Positions 55,402 through 64,000 of a stretch of DNA of 64,000 bases are shown piece by piece. The translations under genes were made by a program, and so were the position numbers. The DNA is taken from contig NC_035794.1 in assembly GCF_001653235.2 (NCBI RefSeq), positions 434,001 to 498,000 of the forward strand, read 5' to 3'. A model generated the notes under the pieces. It was not told the DNA's origin and searched no databases. It was given only the letters and a program-made list of their open reading frames with translations. Source of the DNA: Pochonia chlamydosporia 170 (taxonomy: Eukaryota > Ascomycota > Sordariomycetes > Hypocreales > Clavicipitaceae). Position 1 is the first letter of the stretch; the number at the start of each line of letters is the position of its first letter.

Positions 55402-57139
55402 TTTGCGAGCTAGACATTTGGGTGGTTCAGAAAATGAGAGTGGCAGATGGTAGAACGAGATGATACAAACCTAAAGTATGTGGGATGGGCGGGTTAGCAA
55501 AAGCAATTCAGAGCAGCGGAAACGTTATCTGAAAGTACTTTGTCACCATCCATCCAAATTGTGCTTTGTTAGGGTGCAGTCATGTCATTGTAACCAACGC
55601 GATGGTACCAGTTGACAGATGCGGGTGGCGAGTGCGGCCAGGAAAGCTGGAATCCAGGATTAAACGTAGAATAACGAACGAAATTTCGTATATATATATA
55701 AAAGTATTGCCCGAAAGCGATTTGCTTGCAGTTTGGTGGACGATGCTGGAAAATCCCGGATCGCGTTGTGGCTAGGGGGTTGATGATACTGTTGAGATGA
55801 CACAACTCGCACCAGACTCATATTCGAAGACATAGCCGAGTACCTAGGGTAGGGTGGCCACCTGCCTACATACCTACGTACCAACCTATCACCGCCAAGG
55901 TACTACTACCCGTTCAAATCCCATGCGTTCCTTGGCAGTTGCAGCCAGTTGTTTTTTCGTGCCTTGTCGACGAACCGGTTTTCATTCCATGCTGCTAAAG
56001 TACCTACATGTGAATATACTTTTATTGACAGTAATGGATCAAGAGTACCTTGACCTATGGCACATGGCGCGACCTGGCCGACTGGCAAGGTGGCACTGAT
56101 ACTAAGTACCAGACTCCGTGTCAGCTCGCAATCAGTCCTAGAGCTCTTAAAAGCTCGGTCTGGATGCTTGGGCATGGCTACAGTAATTACTGGCTGGTTG
56201 TCAGCATTTGACTTCAAGCTTCTACTTGGTACATGTAGGTTCAGATCATTGACCCCAGCCAGCTTGAGATTGGCAATGAGCCACGCTCGGTCATACACCA
56301 GTTGACATCTCTCCGCCCAAGATACGTCAGGCAGCCTGCCTCGATAGAAGCAACCTCGAACCACTTGCGCCTGGCCAGACTGTTCAGCTCTTGGATGCCA
56401 CGTTTTTTGTTTAAGTCGGCAGCCTTCCTGACTGCCCACCAGCCTACCTACCATGTACCTACCTACTTAGGTACCTAGGTAGGTACTCAAGTAGGCACCT
56501 AGGTACCTAGGTAGGTAGCCTGCGCAATTGCAGCCATCTCCCAGCCTTTGTGAGCAATTCCATGACATATCCAACATTCGGAACCTACAACCACTGGCAA
56601 ATCTGCCCCAACCTGTCAAGCAGGCTCGTGCGAGTTTGAATTCCGAATCGAAGTCGGAATTGGAGTCAAGGTGAACAAGGGTCCAGATCATCCTTGAGCT
56701 CTCAAGTGCTAGCTGGAAAGCGCATCCTGCCCCGCGTTGCGCCTTGAAGTACGCACTTGCGTACGACCAATGTTCCCAACACCTCGACCTTCGATCCATC
56801 CACACATTAGAAAAACAACAACATCGTTTGGCCAACACAAATCACGGAAGTTCGTCTGCTGTCCAGTCTTTGGGGCTCTCCTCGCACGCGGACATCTCGG
56901 CAGCACTTTGCCTACTTTTTTATTTGTTTGTTTTTGGTTGTCGGCTGTTTTCATCGCTGTCTTGGAACACCATCATCCACTCTTGTGCTGAATTGTTGCT
57001 CACTCAGAGCTCGCCCACACAACTAACCATCTTGCATCCATTTAAATTGACATTTTGCTTCCTCCCCGTTACGAAAAGCACTTGCTGCATCCAGCACTTG
57101 CACTCGCGCATCTGGCAGGCACTGTCTATACGCTCGACT
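55402..57139. other. Divergent intergenic region with a TACCTAGGTA cluster
   Basis: 1.7 kb, no supported gene. A dense run of TACCTA/TAGGTA units lies at 56442-56519 and another copy at 55840-55850. Left end is the KMT1 promoter, right end the leader of the UBTD-like gene (57000-57139). Confidence 0.55.
56442..56519. repeat. Cluster of TACCTAGGTA-type palindromic units
   Basis: About 78 bp made almost entirely of ACCTA, TAGGTA and GTACCTAGGTA blocks in both orientations. The densest copy of the dispersed motif. Confidence 0.85.
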
Positions 57140-58202
57140 ATGGTGAGAGCCACTCCTTTTAGCGACCACGCACCTTCGTATTGAAAGCTAACTCTTGTCA
57201 AGGGATGCTGTTTCTCTAGATCTACCGGGCCTAATTCGCCTTATCCCGGAGGTGCACCCAATGCCTCTGCTCGCCACATCAACCCCCCGCCGCTAACTCT
57301 ACCAGAGAGCGTGCAAGCAGGCTCCCAAGTCTCTCCTGGTCGACGACATCGAGATCAAGGCCCTCTGGATGAGCATATCAATAAACCACTGAGGCGACAC
57401 GTCTGGACATCAACGGAACGTCGATGGACGAGGCAGCAGCTGGACGATGAGCGAGCAGACTTTTTCGATACCCGAGTAACTGGGCGTCCGGAAATATGGC
57501 AAACAATTCGGGCTGCCGTATCCGTCTTGCAAGAGCCCGGTGGTGATAGTCCCGATGGACTAGCGACCGCCCAATCGATTCTATCCGCTGCCGAGATTTC
57601 ATTGCCAACGGGAGATCTCGCGAATGGTGTCTACGACTCGCTCGGCAACTATTATCAGTTGCCACAATGGGTTGTTTCTGATCCCAGTAATATTTCCGCT
57701 CCCGGCGAAAGAGATGAAGAGCCCGAGATATCAACAACAGGAGAAGATGATTCCGCAAATGAAGACGTAGACTCTGGCTCACTTGTAGGGGAATCTGAAA
57801 GGCGACGGCACGAGAAAGGCAAACAAGTCATCGATGGGCAGACTGAGCTTAAGCTACGGGCCCGCCTCAGCGAGACTGGTAAAGATTTTCATATCTGCGT
57901 CAACAAGTCGGAGCCGGTGCGGAACGTGATCAGGAAGCTTGTTTGTGAAGCATCGGTATGTGTTCTTTCCTCGCCCCCAACCTTCCATTCCTCTTTCAAC
58001 ATTCGTGGCCATCCTCATCGAGGACAGGTCAGAGTTTGCTCACAGCGGACAAAGGGCTAATGCCATACATCCGCAGCTCCCCGATGGGAAGAGAATTAGA
58101 ATTGCCTACATGGGCAAAATGTTGAAAGAGAACCAGTCTCTTGAAGCGCAGGGCTGGCAACCCGGACATGTCGTCAATGCCCTTGTTTTTAACAGAGCTT
58201 AG
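57140..58202 (+). CDS. Ubiquitin-like domain protein of the UBTD1/2 (DC-UbP) family, N-myristoylation signal
   Basis: Exon 1 codes only for the start codon (57140-57142). A 60-bp intron (GTGAGA, AGCTAACTC branch, AAG acceptor) follows; exon 2 is 57203-57955, intron 57956-58076, exon 3 58077-58202; 293 aa. The spliced start is MGCCFSRSTGPNSPYPGG: Gly2 with Cys3/Cys4 is a classical N-myristoylation/palmitoylation signal. The UBTD N-terminal domain includes NKPLRRHVWTSTERRWTRQQ, LDDERADFFDTRVTGRPEIW and YDSLGNYYQLPQWV. An acidic linker (about 175-205) precedes a C-terminal ubiquitin-like fold (about 215-293): LKLRARLSETGKDFHICVNK and GKRIRIAYMGKMLKENQSLE. It ends HVVNALVFNRA without the GlyGly needed for conjugation. 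UBTD proteins interact with the ubiquitin machinery; membrane attachment is inferred from the N-terminus. Confidence 0.9.
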
Positions 58203-58775
58203 CATTCCTTGATGCAAGGCGTCTGCAACCCCCATTTGCTGGTGGTCTTGGTACAGCGATGAAATCGATTTTCATCAATTCAACTACCGAGTATATCTAT
58301 AATTGCATCACATACCTAGCTGAGGTGTTTTGGTTTTTGATTGGAGAAGCGAGTTTTTGTTTTGAGCGAGTATTTTATTTCGATTATATACCCCCGTTTG
58401 ACAATTGTACACCCTTGCTTGGACAAATTACGACAAGAACTCGTATCGGCGCTAGCTTCGCTCATCACCACAAAGAGATTTATGACAGATATTGAAGTTC
58501 AATAATTGCATTTCCACCAGTGCGACTGACCCCCAAGGCAACGTCTACAGTGGATATGGGCTTCCTTGGCAATGAGTGCGCACAAATGTTCTGCATCCAA
58601 ATCTATGGACAGCTTTTTTGCGTGGCTATTACAGCCTCCCGTGCTCCCTTGATCATAATAACCTTCCCTGACTCCGCAGCCACTATTGACTTTCCTCGAT
58701 CTCACACTGAGCCTAGAAAATCCCCTCGCACCGTATTCGCATTGCAAAACTTTGTTCCGATTTCCTCTAAAAAGC
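58203..58775. other. Convergent 3' intergenic region
   Basis: 573 bp between the UBTD-like and beta-COP stop codons; AT-rich segment 58360-58400 is likely a 3' end region. No coding signal. Confidence 0.5.
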
Positions 58776-61700
58776 TTATGTCGAAGATCCGATTTTGTTT
58801 AATCCTTTCAGGGAACCCAGGCTCAAAGCAAGGCCCTGAGATCTGCTTCGTATGCGGACAAATCCAGTGATGGGACCGTCATCTCCCTCCTTTTCGATGC
58901 TAAGATTGGCCAGAGCATCCTCACCTGCATTCGCGTCAGCACTCGTCGTGTCCGGTATCTAGCCAATAAGAATAGGGGTTGTTTGAATGCATGCACAACT
59001 TACCGAATACCGATCGAGCGTACAGATTTGCGCTTAAAAATTGGCAGTCTCCTTTAAGGCTAGCTTCAGGTGTCAAGCAGTTCATATTGGTACAAGCCAT
59101 CAACTGATCCAAGAAATCTCGCAATGATTTGGCTTTTGAATTGATGTTGACCTTGTTCTCCCATTCGAATTCAGTCCACATTGTTCGGAATTGTGTCTCT
59201 GTGCACGTAGCTGGCTGGATATAGTCCATGATGTCTACATGCAAATCGTTTAGAATTACCACATTTGTATCAGTAGAGTGAGCGCCATCGTATACGACGT
59301 TGCCAAATATGACACCCGTGTCCGTGGATGAGACCTTGATGGTGCATTGAACATTGTGGAAATCGTGGGGTCCAAGATTCTGGGTTGTTGGTCGCTCAAC
59401 AACCTTCAAGTCGCCTAACGTGGCGAATTCAACAGACAAGTTTTGAAGCGTCTCGGTCGTTTGATTGACAAGGAGTACATCGAGGACGATATCGAATTGA
59501 TGCACCTTGACGTACGCCTCTGCGTAGACAGGGTCTGAAAAGCCGGTTAGTTGCACAACGCGACTCAGTTTAGAAGACAGGTCTTCTGTGGTTGCTTCGC
59601 CACCAGTTGCTCTCTCCAGATCTAATTCAATTCCCTCCGCTCCATCCGTAGCGTTCCGTTTGGAAAGTTGGCGGATTTGCACGACGTCGTCGACCTGGAC
59701 AGCTGATTTAGCTCGCTCATATGCTTCTTTAGCCTCACGCTTCTTCTCTTCCACTTGCACCATTGCACGGAATGCCTTCCTCGTATCGTTGAGCCATACG
59801 TTCTCGAGCTCCTTCTTAGAGCTAAAATCCGCAAGGGATCGCACACAGGACATAATGCGGTCGACGGAATCTTCGTCAATAGGAGCCTTGACAAACTGTG
59901 ATTGGCCAACGCGTAGAATTGAAATCATGATGAGCATCGCTTCTGCTCTCAGTGCATTGGTCCGCGCGTTATCGGAGGATATTTCGGAATGCCGCATGAC
60001 CAGTTTCACAAGCGTCGACGAAAGAACTGTTGCTAGATAATAGTCTCCATCCAGGATAAGTTGACGAAGTGGAGGCTTCTGTGCTGCTTTCACAGCCTCG
60101 AGCCTAGCGGCTGCAGAGGATTGGCTAGTTAAAGCAGTTTCCGTGGCATATGTCCCATCGGCCAAGACCTTCCGTGAGCCACTCGGCGCTGCCGGCTTTG
60201 AGTTACCATTGACTTGGTCCTCGGGTCGCTCGTCACCATCCTGCTCTTCTAAGAGGCGTTGCTCTGATGCGAGGATGGGGATCTCGCCCAAGCTGGCCCG
60301 TATTCGTTTCCATGCATCTCGAATGTCTTTCTCTTCCAACGAGTATTCTCCAATGATCCACATGATGCCTCTGTATACTTTACCAGCACGAACCTCGCCA
60401 AGTGTAGCAACCAAGCGTTCGACAATTGTCTTTCGGAGCGCTGGGAACTTTTCCACAACCTCTTTCACAAAATTGATGACGTCCACCGCCGACGCATTGT
60501 TGAAATCCGCGATGAAATCCATCAGCAATTCTACCACGCTGGCGGCGACTTCTGAAAACTTGATGGCGCATTGGTGAATGGAATGAATCAGAAGAGATCG
60601 GTACTCGGAATTCTTCTCATACTCCTGGTCAACGGTTTTGGATAGCTCCTTCTTCAATAGGAGAACGACTTCCTCGACGTTCTTGCTAGAAACCATTTCT
60701 AAGGCGATGTCAAGAGCCTTTCTGCGGACGTCAAGGTCTGTGCTAGAAAGAACTCTTAGCACCTCCATAACCAGATCGTCCAGCACCCCTTCATTATTCT
60801 TGCGTAGCTGATCGACACGATCCAAAACGATAAGCTTGACATTATTGTCAGCTTCCTTTATGCTGAGTTCGATGAATTTTGTCGCAGCAGCCTTGACTGC
60901 CACAGGGTTATTCGTCAACGCCGTCAAGGAGGATGCCGCCTCATATACGACAGTCGAGGCACCCGCCTCCAGTAAGTCAAAAATGAGCCTTAAATATCGA
61001 GCCTGGGATTGTTAGATACTTCAAAAGTGTAGATTAATTTCCAATGCGTACCTTGTTCTGGGAGTTCTGCACAGCATCTTTTCGAATGAACTCAAGCTCT
61101 ACTAGTTGCAGCAATTCCTCCGCGTTTGGTATGCCGTCAAAGACAGAGCTTAGATACAAGAGGGCTGCATCGTGATTTATATTTGCAAGGGCAGCGAACG
61201 CATTTCTCTTGCATGTCGCATCAGTTTCACCTTCCACAAAGGTAGCGAGAAGCTCCGATGCGTCAGGAATGAGTGACGGAGAATGTGCAAATATCGACGA
61301 GACGGCAAATACGGCATTCTTACGGACATACGCGTGGCGATGCTCAAGACAGGATCGTGCCGAAGAGAGAAGAGGCTCGATTAGCTCGGGCTCGCGCAAC
61401 TTGCAAAGAAAACGCAGCGTATTTCCTCGAATATACTCATTGGGATGCTGAAGGTCGTTCCGGATACCATTACTAGAGGACGACAAAAAAGGTCAATCAA
61501 AAATCTGTGGTTGTCATATAGAACTGGGATGAGGTAGTTTACCAAACCAAAATCATTTCCTGCTTCAATTTGCCGCTCGAATCCAGCTTCGGGCAAATCT
61601 CATAGTAGAAATATAGAAGCTTCTTCAATGGTTTGTGCTTCGACGGCATGACGAATCGGATGATATGCATGAGCAAGGTCGGCATTGGATCTCCATTCAG

Positions 61701-61847
61701 CATGATTGTGAGTATTCTCTTCATGGTCTCGACTTTTGTCTCATCAGTGCCTTTCTCCAGCTGCATACGCAGATCCGACACAGAGGGCACGTCGGCCGCG
61801 TCTGCTTGGTGAACCAGGCTGTAGGCATTTTCGAGAAATCCGGACAT
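58776..61847 (-). CDS. Coatomer subunit beta (beta-COP, Sec26)
   Basis: Subunit of the F-COPI subcomplex of the COPI coat (Golgi-to-ER and intra-Golgi transport). Exons 61847-61543, 61472-61052, 61002-59004 and 58924-58776 give 957 aa, the family length. Start [20 protein letters not shown]. The N-terminal alpha-solenoid runs to about 620: [60 protein letters not shown] across intron 1, then [17 protein letters not shown]. The appendage domain follows: [37 protein letters not shown] and a C-terminal platform with [28 protein letters not shown]. Exon 4 was placed by the acceptor AATGCAG at 58925, which restores [19 protein letters not shown]; the earlier acceptor at TTGGCTAG would shift the frame. 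Confidence 0.96.
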
Positions 61848-62408
61848 CTTGAGCTGTGTTGCGCTGGCAGTGTTCTCGGGGAATCTGAAAGTGGTGATGC
61901 CGCTTCGATTGCCGTGATCTAAAACTGTCGACAAGGTCAGGGTAATAAAGGGGATGGTATGAAGGTGCCCTTTTCTGGCAAGCGATTGGCAAATGTAACA
62001 ATTAGAACAAATAGAATACTGCCATACGCTACAGGTTTAATGCAAGCGTATTCAAAGGCCTAAGTCGCCAGATCGCTAAGAGTTGTCGAAGCAGCTCTCC
62101 TTTGGCCACTTCAGCTTCAGAGAGTTATGATACTTCTCCCTCTCCCTAACATACACATCCTAGAAACAGGTGGCAGTTAGGAAGAAGTGGGTTGTCTGGG
62201 GGCATCTATGTCACGTGGTAAGGAGGGGAGCCTGGCTCAAGCTGTGCCCCACGTTGGTTGAAGAAAGTGTGCACCTGGAGATGATTAGCTGGTTGTTTAT
62301 CCAATTTGCGGTAATCAACACTCACTGGATAGCCCAGAGTTCTGAGAATCCTCCATACAACACCAATAATCTAGAACTCCAGACAGATTGTGTGTGACGT
62401 TCGCCGTC
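61848..62408. promoter_or_regulatory. Divergent promoter region, beta-COP / mago nashi
   Basis: 561 bp between two divergent housekeeping genes; may hold a shared promoter. No specific factor sites recognised. Confidence 0.45.
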
Positions 62409-63177
62409 ATGTCCACCGCGAATGAGCCTTTCTATCTTCGATACTAGTCAGTCACAGCTGCCATGGCCCCTGTCGCGACGGTAGCGCAGTCTGCTAATCA
62501 TCGCAAGCACAATAGCTCAGGTCATATGGGCAGGTTCGGACATGAATTTCTTGGTACGATGCAGGTTGAGCCTTTTTCCCTGGTCATTTGCGCTAATATG
62601 TTAGTAGAATTCGATTTCAGAGTCGTAGGAGACGGGAGAAGTGCGGTTGCTAGATATGCAAACAATTCCAACTACAGGAACGATAGTCTTATTCGCAAAG
62701 AGAGTACGCCACCAAGTTCATCCTCGAGCTGCCTATTTCTCACCCAGGGATAAATCAATCATTGACAATGCGCCAGTGTGTGTGAGCTCGTCGATTGTAG
62801 AAGAAATCAAGCGCATTATCAAAACGAGCGAAATTATCAAGTAAGACGACGGTAGCGAAGACGACGACAACCATGCTAACAACATCACAGAGAAGATGAC
62901 TCCAAGTGGCCACAAAAGAACAAGGATGGTCGCCAAGAGTTAGAAATAAGACTTGGAAATGATCATATTTCTTTCGAAGTTAGTACAAACGACCCTCTTT
63001 CTGTGTTCTTGTCGATACTAAACATTTTTGTCCTAGACCGCCAAGATAGGCTCACTGGTTGACGTAACCGAGTCTGCCGACCCCGAGGGTTTGCGGGTCT
63101 TCTACTATCTGGTTCAGGATCTCAAAGCTCTCGTTTTCAGCCTAATAGCACTTCATTTCAAAATCAAGCCGATTTAA
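62409..63177 (+). CDS. Mago nashi, exon junction complex core subunit
   Basis: Partner of Y14 in the exon junction complex that marks spliced mRNAs; nuclear. Six exons: 62409-62446, 62516-62553, 62608-62703, 62777-62840, 62891-62978 and 63037-63177; 154 aa. The joined reading covers the whole family: [128 protein letters not shown] and the terminal ALHFKIKPI. Each intron (69, 54, 73, 50, 58 bp) has a proper acceptor and preserves phase. Slightly longer than animal Mago because of a short insert after the first strand. Five introns in a 465-nt coding sequence is high for this window. Confidence 0.96.
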
Positions 63178-64000
63178 ACACGAACGTGGAAGCAGAGAAA
63201 TACGAACAGGGTACATTGTGGTAGAACAGAAAGGATTGGAAGGCGGCCAAAGAACTTCTTTCAGCAGCTATGCCTATTCGGATAGCTGCCAGTACTGCGC
63301 TTGCAGTTCGTGTTAGCGAGTCCAATGGTTTGGGGGCATTACTGGCACGGTCGGGGCTTGACCCGACGTTTCGGGTCTTTAGCCTACTCGACGTATCGCG
63401 AACCAGCAGCAGGACTATACTATCAAACAGTCTCGGTATGAGGCAGCCACTTCACGCCTTAAAAAAAATATAGCCCAGGGCTCTAAACTCGCTGCGCATT
63501 GCCGACTGCATGGTGAATCACAGGCATTCAGCTACCTGCCTAACTCCAGGCCGGTTATCAACACTCCCATCCTTATAACCTTGTGTCTTTTTATCTGCGC
63601 TGCAGCCATCATCAGTTGAATCAGCTGGTCCCCTATCGTTTTGCATAAAACGTTTTGAAAGAACGTTTTGAAAGGCGTGTACCTCGCTTGCCGTTTCTGA
63701 TGATCAGGTATTAATTCAACGCGACTGACACCACCGCCATGGAAATCTTGGCCGCGTTTAATCTTAGAGAGTCCGAGCAGAGAATGGAATTACCTGGCGA
63801 GAGGTGATTTTGCTCCAGCAGGTGCCTTCTAGGCATTGAGTAGTTAATGAGACAACAGATGTAGGCAACATGCTTGGTAGCGCGACCGGCCCTACTTCTG
63901 TGGCACGTATTGCTTTGAATATCTATTGAGACTACATAAATCTTGGGTACTGTTGCAATGCAATACTCTAAAGTACCTACTTGCCTGCCTACTTTACCTA
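63178..64000. other. Right-edge intergenic region with small hairpin and 13-bp duplication
   Basis: 823 bp. A 7-bp stem/4-nt loop hairpin (GACCCGA CGTT TCGGGTC, 63360-63377), a perfect tandem duplication of AACGTTTTGAAAG (63649-63674) and TACCTA units at the very end. No supported gene. Confidence 0.55.

Noticed and set aside
59588..60577. Plus-strand open frames of 150 and 144 codons
   Set aside because: Antisense shadows of beta-COP codon structure; no start context or family similarity.
1..64000. tRNA, 5S rRNA, CRISPR or secondary-metabolite core genes
   Set aside because: I looked for T-loop GGTTCRANYCC, repeat-spacer arrays and PKS/NRPS/terpene motifs and found none in a plausible context.

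Overview
The window is nuclear DNA of a filamentous ascomycete. Nearly every gene carries short (50-120 bp) GT...AG introns with CTAAC/CTGAC-type branch points just before the acceptor. The gene set is typical of Sordariomycetes: a DIM-5/KMT1-type H3K9 methyltransferase, mago nashi, class II aldolase, HIS1, a VPS9-ankyrin-PX-BAR protein and a fungal NADAR protein. Protein sequences and intergenic style suggest Hypocreales (Clavicipitaceae-like), but species is inference. I see no rRNA, tRNA, CRISPR, intact transposon or secondary-metabolite core enzyme.

Layout, left to right: a partial membrane-anchored gene runs off the left edge (minus). Then come OLA1/YchF (minus) with a candidate intronic box C/D snoRNA, a PPPDE/DeSI-like protease with a frameshift (plus), mitoribosomal uS11m (minus) and TIM44 (plus) as a divergent pair, a NADAR protein (minus), a small membrane protein (minus), and HIS1 (minus), whose first intron holds one half of a diverged inverted repeat. 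From 14 to 20.5 kb are a Vrl1-like VPS9-ANK-PX-BAR protein (plus) and a large conserved fungal protein of unknown function (minus). After 3.8 kb of sparse DNA follow a Nudix hydrolase (plus), an amino-acid permease (minus), a microbial-type PARG-like protein (minus) and a BCS1-type AAA ATPase (minus). Next are aldolase FBA1 (plus), an oxysterol-binding protein (minus), a MIX23/Cid2 protein (minus) and the NatA subunit NAA15 (plus). The right third holds a sphingoid base kinase (plus), a CSN8/PSMD8/eIF3K-like protein (plus), a small probable mitochondrial membrane protein (plus), a secreted-protein gene broken by a stop codon (minus), KMT1/DIM-5 (minus), a UBTD-type ubiquitin-like protein with a start-codon-only first exon (plus), beta-COP (minus) and mago nashi (plus).

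The genes are mostly unlinked housekeeping functions, not one pathway. Loose themes are mitochondrial biogenesis (uS11m, TIM44, BCS1-like, MIX23), endosome/Golgi traffic (Vrl1-like, beta-COP, OSBP, sphingoid kinase) and ADP-ribose/nucleotide chemistry (NADAR, Nudix, PARG-like). Intergenic DNA carries three short motif families (AACATTGA, TACCTAGGTA, CCAGACCAGA) dispersed over the whole window. The best candidates for something not yet described are the intronic snoRNA, the dispersed motifs and the repeat pair around HIS1. I found no convincing evidence for a wholly new multi-gene system.
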